This document shows positions 1 through 4,380 of a stretch of 9,334 nt of DNA, one piece after another. The position numbers and the translations under genes are program-made. How positions within the stretch are numbered: position 1 is the first letter of the stretch; every line of letters starts with the position of its first letter. Under the pieces are notes generated by a model that did not search any database, had not been told where the DNA came from, and saw nothing but the letters and a program-made list of their open reading frames with translations. Origin of the DNA: an uncultured Clostridium sp. (GTDB lineage Bacteria; Bacillota; Clostridia; Clostridiales; Clostridiaceae); assembly GCA_900548455.1 (NCBI GenBank), contig URKQ01000057.1, positions 1-9,334 on the forward strand, in the 5' to 3' direction.

Positions 1-164
1 TTACTGGTTTTACAGTATTAACTGTAAGTGAAGCTCAAGTAGGTGCAGGTTATTATGTAGGTTTATACAACTCTACTGTTGACACTAGTAGCACAGCTAT
101 TCCAATTGGGCTTAAAGCTTTAACGAAAAATTCTTCAATTAGAGTTATCGGTAACGCAGCATAA
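1..164 (+). CDS. C-terminal fragment of an unidentified protein, possibly surface or exosporium-like
   Basis: An open frame runs in from the left edge (first complete codon at base 3) and stops at TAA 162-164, giving 53 visible residues. The end reads ...SSIRVIGNAA. The fragment has no Cys or Trp and is rich in Gly, Ser, Thr, Ala and Val, with alternating hydrophobic residues that suggest beta strands (for example GYYVGLYNST and SSIRVIGNAA). This is compatible with the C-terminal beta-sandwich of a secreted or spore-surface protein such as the BclA-type jelly roll, but I cannot make a firm family assignment from so little. It ends just before a hairpin terminator shared with the convergent lrgAB genes. 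The 5' end lies outside the window, so it is incomplete rather than broken. Confidence 0.6.
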   Translation, partial: TGFTVLTVSEAQVGAGYYVGLYNSTVDTSSTAIPIGLKALTKNSSIRVIGNAA

Positions 165-179
165 TATATTAAATAATAA

Positions 180-221
180 AAAGAGTAGCAGATAGTAATT
201 AACTACTATCTACTACTCTTT
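180..221. terminator. Bidirectional intrinsic terminator between the left-edge gene and lrgB
   Basis: Arms 180-197 and 204-221 pair over 18 positions with a single mismatch, around a 6-base loop. On the minus strand the hairpin is followed by a T-rich run (TTTTTATTATTT), which suits termination of lrgAB. On the plus strand the tail is weaker (CTCTTTATTACAT). It lies 15 bases after the left-edge stop codon and directly before the lrgB stop, so it probably serves both convergent genes. Confidence 0.8.
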
Positions 222-222
222 A

Positions 223-915
223 TTACATAAATCCTGCAAAGACAGATGCCATTATAACTGTTATAACTCCAGATACTACAATAGCAAGACTACTCATAGC
301 CCCTTCTATATCTCCCATCTCCATAGCCTTCACTGTTCCTATAGCATGAGAAGATGAACCAATTGCTAGTCCCTTTGCTACCTTTTCTTCTATTTTAAAA
401 ATTCTACATACACCTTCTGCTATAATATTTCCTACTATCCCTGTAATAATTATTACAGCTACAGTTATAGTAACAATTCCTCCAAGTTCTTCAGATATTC
501 CCATTCCTATAGCAGTAGTTATAGATTTAGGCAATAATGTAACATACTGCTCATGACTTAATTGAAACACCTTTGATAAAATGAAAACACTACCTAAACT
601 TGCTATAGCACCAGACGTAATTCCTAATACTATAGCTTTAATATTGTTTTTTAATAGTTCAATTTGCTCATATAATGGAATGGCTAAACACACTGTTGCT
701 GGTGTAAGCAAATAACTTAAATATTTAGCTCCTTCGTTGTAAACTTCATAATCAATTTTAAAAAATAAAAGAACTCCTATAACAAACAATATAGAAATTA
801 AAAGCGGATTAAAAATAGGACTTTTTAACTTTCTTTTTAAAAATAATCCAATTTCATAACCAGCAATACTTATTACTACTCCAAAAAAAAGTGATTCAAT
901 AAAAAAGCTTTCCAC
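223..915 (-). CDS. lrgB: LrgB/CidB family membrane protein
   Basis: This 230-residue integral membrane protein belongs to the LrgB/CidB family, partner of LrgA/CidA. Family motifs are clear: LLTPATVCLAIPLYEQ at residues 69-84, LLPKSITTAIGMGISEELGG at 127-146, and GSSSHAIGTVKAMEMG at 186-201. Several hydrophobic segments cover most of the length, which is normal for the family. The start is GTG (913-915). It shares its first base with the TAG stop of lrgA (TAGTG), so translation is probably coupled, and a GAAGG ribosome site lies 7 bases upstream inside lrgA. No nearby ATG offers an alternative. Staphylococcal relatives modulate murein hydrolase activity and cell lysis, while the Bacillus subtilis pair PftAB takes up pyruvate. 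The sequence alone does not decide between these roles. Confidence 0.92.
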   Translation of the reverse strand: MESFFIESLFFGVVISIAGYEIGLFLKRKLKSPIFNPLLISILFVIGVLLFFKIDYEVYNEGAKYLSYLLTPATVCLAIPLYEQIELLKNNIKAIVLGITSGAIASLGSVFILSKVFQLSHEQYVTLLPKSITTAIGMGISEELGGIVTITVAVIIITGIVGNIIAEGVCRIFKIEEKVAKGLAIGSSSHAIGTVKAMEMGDIEGAMSSLAIVVSGVITVIMASVFAGFM

Positions 916-1271
916 TACTTGTACCTTCTTTCACGATGTATTAAAAATTGAGTTGTCCTTCCAGTAACAATCATTACTACAATTGTAGTAAGTATTGTTA
1001 TAACAATTAAAGGAATCCATATACTTTTTAATACGCCCCATGAATTTAATATTCCAACTGCTGCTGGTATAAACATTAATGGCATAATTTCAATTAATAA
1101 ATTACTAGTTTCTTTTACCTTATCTAACTTAACTATATTATGCTTTAGACAAGCAAACATTATAATTAAACCATATATACTTGCAGGAATAGGAAGTGGA
1201 ATTATGTATTTTAATATTTCTCCAATAAAAGTTATTAAAAGGATAATGCCAAACTGCTCAATATACTTCAT
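915..1271 (-). CDS. lrgA: LrgA/CidA family holin-like membrane protein
   Basis: This 118-residue small membrane protein has the LrgA/CidA pattern: PLPIPASIYGLIIMF at residues 25-39 and MPLMFIPAAVGI at 63-74. There are about four hydrophobic segments and a basic C-terminal tail (HRERRYK). Length is typical of the family. The ATG at 1269-1271 is preceded by a strong ribosome site (AAAAGGAGGA on the minus strand, 1278-1287). It is the first gene of a two-gene unit with lrgB, overlapping it by one base, and a good sigma-A-type promoter lies just upstream. LrgA-type proteins form holin-like oligomers in the cytoplasmic membrane, and related pairs work as transporters. No LytS/LytT two-component regulator, the usual controller of such pairs, is seen in the window. 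Confidence 0.92.
   Translation of the reverse strand: MKYIEQFGIILLITFIGEILKYIIPLPIPASIYGLIIMFACLKHNIVKLDKVKETSNLLIEIMPLMFIPAAVGILNSWGVLKSIWIPLIVITILTTIVVMIVTGRTTQFLIHRERRYK
923..931 (-). promoter_or_regulatory. Ribosome site that fixes the lrgB GTG start
   Basis: The minus strand reads AAAGAAGGT here, 7 bases before the GTG at 915. It lies inside the end of lrgA, so both coupling from lrgA and direct initiation are possible. Confidence 0.6.
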
Positions 1272-1307
1272 GTAATCTCCTCCTTTTAAATCAATTTACA
1301 TTTTTAA

Positions 1308-1336
1308 ATTTTATACCTTTAAAAATAAAGTGTCAA
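1308..1336 (-). promoter_or_regulatory. Sigma-A-type promoter of lrgAB
   Basis: On the minus strand a perfect -35 box TTGACA (1331-1336) is followed after exactly 17 bases by TAAAAT (1308-1313), one mismatch from the -10 consensus. The predicted start near 1301 leaves a leader of about 30 bases with the strong lrgA ribosome site in it. A slightly closer TATAAA (1310-1315) is an alternative -10 box but gives only a 15-base spacer. Confidence 0.65.
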
Positions 1337-1419
1337 ATCAACTATATTTAATATTTTTTCCTTTTATATTTTTTGATTTTATATTTTTTTCTTTTTTTAA
1401 CATTTATTTTCAAATAATC

Positions 1420-1453
1420 TTGATTTTATTTCATATTATTAGTAAAATATAAT
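1420..1453 (+). promoter_or_regulatory. Candidate promoter for a small RNA unit
   Basis: TTGATT (1420-1425) is followed after 17 bases by TAAAAT (1443-1448). A perfect TATAAT overlaps it at 1448-1453 but would need a poorer -35 box. Transcription would begin near 1455-1460 on the plus strand. In AT-rich DNA such boxes occur by chance, so the call leans on the terminator about 100 bases downstream. Confidence 0.35.
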
Positions 1454-1454
1454 T

Positions 1455-1556
1455 AACTTTATCAATGTAAAGTGCTACTTTCTCTGTGATTATTAATAAT
1501 CATATTTAACACCCTATTAAAAAGCGCCTATCGCCTTCACCGATAGGCGCTTTTAC
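1455..1556 (+). ncRNA. Candidate small RNA of about 100 nucleotides, unknown function
   Basis: No open frame of useful length lies here, yet a promoter-like pair of boxes precedes the segment and a perfect 14-bp terminator hairpin ends it. Within it are a small stem (CTTTA / TAAAG around 1457-1472) and the perfect 16-base palindrome TGATTATTAATAATCA (1487-1502). The terminator loop contains CCTTC, a pyrimidine-rich loop of the kind that in some Firmicute small RNAs pairs with ribosome sites. It could instead be a transcribed leader with an attenuator, or the terminator alone could be a relic of a lost gene. I recognise no known RNA family. Confidence 0.3.
1520..1556. terminator. Strong orphan intrinsic terminator hairpin
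   Basis: Arms 1520-1533 and 1541-1554 (AAAAGCGCCTATCG and its exact complement) pair without mismatch around a 7-base loop. A T tract follows on the plus strand (TTTTACTT) and a T5 run on the minus strand, so it could work in both directions. It stands out as the only GC-rich element in the intergenic region. No protein gene ends near it on either strand. Confidence 0.8.
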
Positions 1557-1674
1557 TTATACTATTGGTTATTTATAAATCACTACTTTTTAAGGTGTAA
1601 ATCTAAGGATTTATAGCATTTTAATTTAACTTCAAAAACAAAATTAATTTCCTTATATCATAATTATTTAAATA

Positions 1675-1687
1675 GGTATATTTTACC
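1675..1687. promoter_or_regulatory. Operator-like dyad GGTA-N5-TACC, copy 1
   Basis: The site reads GGTA TATTT TACC, a perfect 4-bp dyad with a 5-base spacer centred on 1681. It is the farthest copy from hydC. The binding factor is unknown and no regulator gene lies in the window. Confidence 0.45.
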
Positions 1688-1736
1688 ATTATGTTTATAT
1701 TATTTTAATAATTATTAAAAATACATTATTATTTTT

Positions 1737-1749
1737 GGTACATTATACC
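1737..1749. promoter_or_regulatory. Operator-like dyad GGTA-N5-TACC, copy 2
   Basis: The site reads GGTA CATTA TACC, centred on 1743. It is 62 bases from copy 1, close to six helical turns. Only the arms and the spacing match between copies; the spacer sequence differs, as expected for a protein-binding dyad. Confidence 0.45.
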
Positions 1750-1768
1750 TTAACTTTTCTTAGATAAA

Positions 1769-1838
1769 TATAAATGCATACATTAATATTGTTATATTTA
1801 TGCATTTATAACGTATAAACTTAATTTAAAATACGTTA
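1769..1838. repeat. Two abutting inverted repeats upstream of hydCBA
   Basis: The first repeat has perfect 12-base arms, TATAAATGCATA (1769-1780) and TATGCATTTATA (1799-1810), with an 18-base spacer. The second has perfect 8-base arms, TAACGTAT (1809-1816) and ATACGTTA (1831-1838), with a 14-base spacer. They share two bases, so the full stems cannot both form, although slightly shortened ones could stack. Each ATGCAT core is also a palindrome. Neither hairpin has a T tract, so they are not terminators. Confidence 0.6.
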
Positions 1839-1904
1839 AAACTACATGTAAAAGATTACATATATTCAATTTAAATATATACAAATTTGAATAAATGTAT
1901 TATA

Positions 1905-1934
1905 CTGTAATTGATTTGATTATTATGGTATAAC
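1905..1934 (+). promoter_or_regulatory. Candidate extended -10 promoter of hydCBA
   Basis: TGGTATAAC (1926-1934) fits an extended -10 element (TG, one base, TATAAC). The -35 region is poor (CTGTAA at 1905-1910, 18-base spacing), as is usual for extended -10 promoters. Transcription would start near 1941, leaving a leader of about 30 bases. A competing pair is TATACA (1878-1883) and TATACT (1901-1906) with a 17-base spacer, starting near 1913. In either case dyad copy 3 falls on the core promoter or the first transcribed bases. Confidence 0.4.
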
Positions 1935-1940
1935 TTACCA
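1926..1940. promoter_or_regulatory. Operator-like dyad TGGTA-N5-TACCA, copy 3, over the hyd promoter
   Basis: The site reads TGGTA TAACT TACCA, the longest of the three dyads with 5-base arms. It is centred on 1933, 190 bases from copy 2 (about eighteen turns), and lies 15 bases upstream of the hydC ribosome site. It overlaps the candidate extended -10 element. Binding here would be expected to block RNA polymerase, so repression is the simplest reading. Confidence 0.5.
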
Positions 1941-1954
1941 AATTTAATTTTTAT

Positions 1955-1961
1955 GAGGAGG
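1955..1961 (+). promoter_or_regulatory. Ribosome site that decides the hydC start
   Basis: GAGGAGG is a near-perfect Shine-Dalgarno site, 9 bases before GTG 1971. An in-frame ATG at 1953 precedes and abuts it, so it cannot be served by this site. The GTG is therefore preferred. Confidence 0.8.
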
Positions 1962-1970
1962 TATTCTAAA

Positions 1971-2447
1971 GTGTGCTGTAACTTTGAAAAAAACCAAAAG
2001 TTTAAAGAATTAGATGAATTCATAACTTCCTTACCTAGTAAAGAAGGTGCTTTAATCGAAGTACTACACAGAGCTCAAGGCATTTTTGGGTATTTACCAA
2101 AAGAGGTTCAAGAATTTGTAGCCGAAAAATTGAACTTACCTGTATCTAAGGTTTATGGTGTTGTTACTTTCTATTCATTTTTCACAACTGAACCTCGTGG
2201 AAAAAATGTAATTAACGTTTGTATGGGCACAGCATGTTTTGTTCGTGGTTCCGGTGATGTATTAAGAGAATTTGAAAAAGAACTTGGTATTAAATCTGGA
2301 GAAACAACTTCAGACATGAAATTTACACTTGGATCCTTGAGATGTGTTGGTGCATGTGGGCTTGCTCCCGTATTAACAATTAACGACAAGGTATACGGTC
2401 ATTGCACACCACAACAAGTTAAAGAGATTTTAGCTGAGTATAGATAA
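1971..2447 (+). CDS. hydC: NADH-linked [FeFe] hydrogenase subunit HydC (NuoE-like)
   Basis: This is the thioredoxin-like [2Fe-2S] subunit of a trimeric cytoplasmic hydrogenase, homologous to NuoE of complex I. Starting at GTG 1971 it is 158 residues, a normal NuoE length. The helical N-terminal part (ALIEVLHRAQGIFGYLPKEV, then VYGVVTFYSFF) is followed by the ferredoxin fold, with cluster ligands C84 and C89 (NVCMGTACFVRG) and C125 and C129 (RCVGACGLAPV). It begins MCCN, with two extra cysteines of unknown role. It should pass electrons to or from HydB. It is first in hydCBA, with 15 bases to the hydB start. An upstream ATG at 1953 would add six residues (MRRYSK), but the ribosome site overlaps that stretch. 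Confidence 0.93.
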   Translation: MCCNFEKNQKFKELDEFITSLPSKEGALIEVLHRAQGIFGYLPKEVQEFVAEKLNLPVSKVYGVVTFYSFFTTEPRGKNVINVCMGTACFVRGSGDVLREFEKELGIKSGETTSDMKFTLGSLRCVGACGLAPVLTINDKVYGHCTPQQVKEILAEYR

Positions 2448-2449
2448 TT

Positions 2450-2456
2450 GGGGGGA
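2450..2456 (+). promoter_or_regulatory. G-run ribosome site that decides the hydB start
   Basis: GGGGGGA starts 3 bases after the hydC stop and ends 6 bases before GTG 2463. An in-frame TTG at 2448 sits at the edge of the G-run, so it is very unlikely to be the start. A nearly identical AGGGGGGAAT site precedes the purine permease at 7148-7157. Confidence 0.7.
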
Positions 2457-2462
2457 ATCATT

Positions 2463-4358
2463 GTGAGTAAAATTACTTCATTTGAAGAATTAAATAACAT
2501 CTATGAAGCTTCAAAAAATTTACTGTCTATTAGAAAAGCTACTGGTGTTTACACATTTGATTGTGAAAAAAATAACTACAAGAAAGAAATTCTAATTTGT
2601 GGTGGTACTGGTTGTAAATCCGCTCAAAGTAATTTGATAAAGTCTAATCTTGAAGAAGAATTAAAGAAACTAAATCTTGAAAATGAAATTTATGTATCTA
2701 TAACTGGATGTTTTGGATTCTGTGAAAAAGGACCAATAGTAAAAATTACTCCTGACGATGTATTTTATGTTCATGTAACACCGGATGATGCTGAAGAAAT
2801 TGTAAATGAACACATAGTAAATGGAAATATTATAGAAAGACTTCTTTATGAAGAACCCTCAATAAAAGAAAAAGTTAAGACTCAAGATGAAATGACATTT
2901 TACAAAAAACAAAAAAGAATTGCTCTAAGAAATTGTGGGCTTATTAATCCAGAAGACATAAAAGAATATATTGCTGAAAAAGGCTATATTGCCCTTGGAA
3001 AATGTTTAACTGAATATACTCCTGATGAAGTTATTAATATAATGATAAATTCAGGTTTACGCGGTAGAGGTGGTGCAGGGTTCCCTACCGGTAAGAAATG
3101 GCAATTCGCTAAATCTTATTCTTCAAATCAAAAATATATAATTTGTAATGCAGATGAAGGAGACCCTGGTGCCTTCATGGATAGATCTATTTTAGAAGGA
3201 GACCCTAATAGTATTCTTGAAGCCATGGCTATAGCTGGCTATGCAATTGGAGCTTCAAAAGGAAATATATATATTAGAGCTGAATACCCTCTTGCTATAA
3301 ATAGACTTAAAACTGCCATAGCTCAGGCAAGAGAATATGGATTCCTTGGTAATAATATTTTAGGTACAAGCTTTAATTTTGACATAGAGATAAAATATGG
3401 TGCAGGTGCTTTTGTATGCGGTGAAGAAACTGCTCTTATTCATTCTATTGAAGGTAACAGAGGTGAACCTACAAATAAACCTCCTTTCCCTGCTGAAGCA
3501 GGTCTCTGGAACAAGCCAACATGTGTTAATAACGTTGAAACCCTTGCTAATATTCCAGCTATTATTAATAATGGTGCTGACTGGTTTAGTTCAATTGGAA
3601 CTGCAACATCAAAGGGAACTAAGGTTTTTGCACTAGCTGGTAAAATTAATAATGTTGGTCTTGTTGAAGTTCCAATGGGAACTACTTTAAGAGAAATTTT
3701 ATATGAAATAGGTGGCGGCATTAAATTTGGGAAAGAATTTAAAGCTGTACAAACCGGTGGACCATCTGGTGGATGTATTCCTAAAGAGTTTTTGGATACA
3801 CCTATTGATTATGAATCATTAGCTTCTATCGGTTCAATGATGGGCTCTGGTGGAATGATTGTTATGGACGAAGATAATTGTATGGTTGATATTGCAAAAT
3901 TCTATCTTGATTTTACCAGAGAAGAATCTTGTGGAAAATGTACCCCATGCAGAATTGGAAATACTCGTCTTTTAGAGTTACTAGATAAAATCACCAAAGG
4001 AAAAGGTGAACCAAAAGATTTAGATACCTTGCAAGAACTAAGTAATACAATAAAAGATACTTCATTATGTGCTTTAGGTCAAACAGCTCCTAACCCTGTT
4101 TTAAGTACTATGAAATATTTTGCTGATGAATATAAAGCTCATGTTTATGATAAGGTCTGTCCATCTGGAGTATGTAAAGATCTTATGAAATTTGTTATAA
4201 CTGATCGTTGTATAGGTTGCACAAAGTGTGCTCGTCAATGTCCAGTTAATTGCATTCATGGTAAAGTAAAAACAAAACATACAATAGATACTACTAAGTG
4301 TATAAAATGTGGTGCTTGCAAAGCTGGTTGTCCTGTAGATGCTATAGATCTAGTTTAA
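2463..4358 (+). CDS. hydB: NADH-linked [FeFe] hydrogenase subunit HydB (NuoF-like diaphorase)
   Basis: This 631-residue FMN- and NAD(H)-binding subunit links NADH to the Fe-S chain. Residues below count from GTG 2463. An N-terminal thioredoxin-like [2Fe-2S] domain has C46, C51, C83 and C87. The NuoF domain follows, with the FMN/NADH loop GLRGRGGAGFPTGKKW (198-213), CNADEGDPGAFMDR (from 228) and GAGAFVCGEETALIHSIEG (from 313). Next is a [4Fe-4S] site, CGKCTPC (C490, C493, C496) with C536. The C-terminus carries two ferredoxin-type [4Fe-4S] motifs (C583-C593 and C613-C623). Two further cysteines (VCPSGVC, 566 and 571) sit before them. This N-terminal plus C-terminal fusion layout matches HydB of bifurcating hydrogenases and NADP-reducing HndC, not plain NuoF. 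NADH rather than NADPH is inferred from homology. Confidence 0.93.
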   Translation: MSKITSFEELNNIYEASKNLLSIRKATGVYTFDCEKNNYKKEILICGGTGCKSAQSNLIKSNLEEELKKLNLENEIYVSITGCFGFCEKGPIVKITPDDVFYVHVTPDDAEEIVNEHIVNGNIIERLLYEEPSIKEKVKTQDEMTFYKKQKRIALRNCGLINPEDIKEYIAEKGYIALGKCLTEYTPDEVINIMINSGLRGRGGAGFPTGKKWQFAKSYSSNQKYIICNADEGDPGAFMDRSILEGDPNSILEAMAIAGYAIGASKGNIYIRAEYPLAINRLKTAIAQAREYGFLGNNILGTSFNFDIEIKYGAGAFVCGEETALIHSIEGNRGEPTNKPPFPAEAGLWNKPTCVNNVETLANIPAIINNGADWFSSIGTATSKGTKVFALAGKINNVGLVEVPMGTTLREILYEIGGGIKFGKEFKAVQTGGPSGGCIPKEFLDTPIDYESLASIGSMMGSGGMIVMDEDNCMVDIAKFYLDFTREESCGKCTPCRIGNTRLLELLDKITKGKGEPKDLDTLQELSNTIKDTSLCALGQTAPNPVLSTMKYFADEYKAHVYDKVCPSGVCKDLMKFVITDRCIGCTKCARQCPVNCIHGKVKTKHTIDTTKCIKCGACKAGCPVDAIDLV

Positions 4359-4368
4359 AAATATAAAA

Positions 4369-4375
4369 GAGGTGA
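4369..4375 (+). promoter_or_regulatory. Ribosome site that decides the hydA start
   Basis: GAGGTGA matches the extended Shine-Dalgarno sequence and lies 5 bases before TTG 4381. A GTG at 4372 is part of this site and so cannot be the start it serves. The TTG gives MNLVTLKINNKEVTV, which aligns well with the usual beginning of the ferredoxin domain. Confidence 0.7.
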
Positions 4376-4380
4376 AAAAA

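Larger units (their letters stand above)
1557..1952. other. Long AT-rich non-coding region upstream of hydCBA
   Basis: About 400 bases hold no protein gene on either strand; the longest ATG frame I noticed is 14 codons at 1774 without a ribosome site. The region carries three GGTA-N5-TACC dyads, two abutting inverted repeats at 1769-1838, a small hairpin (TAAATC / GATTTA, 1598-1613), the palindrome TACATGTA (1843-1850), a loose ATTCAA / TTGAAT pair (1864-1869, 1887-1892) and promoter-like boxes near its right end. Its length and dyad content suggest a complex control region for the hydrogenase operon. Confidence 0.6.

Noticed and set aside
1774..1818. 14-codon ATG frame in the hyd upstream region as a leader peptide
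   Set aside because: No ribosome site precedes it, and its codons are simply the inverted-repeat DNA.
1557..1952. Rex redox-sensor site for hydCBA
   Set aside because: I found no TTGTTAA-N4-TTAACAA-like sequence; only loose TTGTTA and TAAC fragments occur.
1953..1970. ATG at 1953 as hydC start
   Set aside because: The ribosome site GAGGAGG lies just after this ATG and is correctly spaced for GTG 1971.
2089..2098. GGTATTTACC inside hydC as a fourth dyad
   Set aside because: The arms match but the spacer is 2 bases, not 5, and it lies in coding sequence.
2171..2389. Minus-strand open frame inside hydC
   Set aside because: It is antisense to the conserved [2Fe-2S] region and has no support of its own.
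3397..3721. Open frames on both strands inside hydB
   Set aside because: They overlap the conserved NuoF domain and are shadow frames without independent support.
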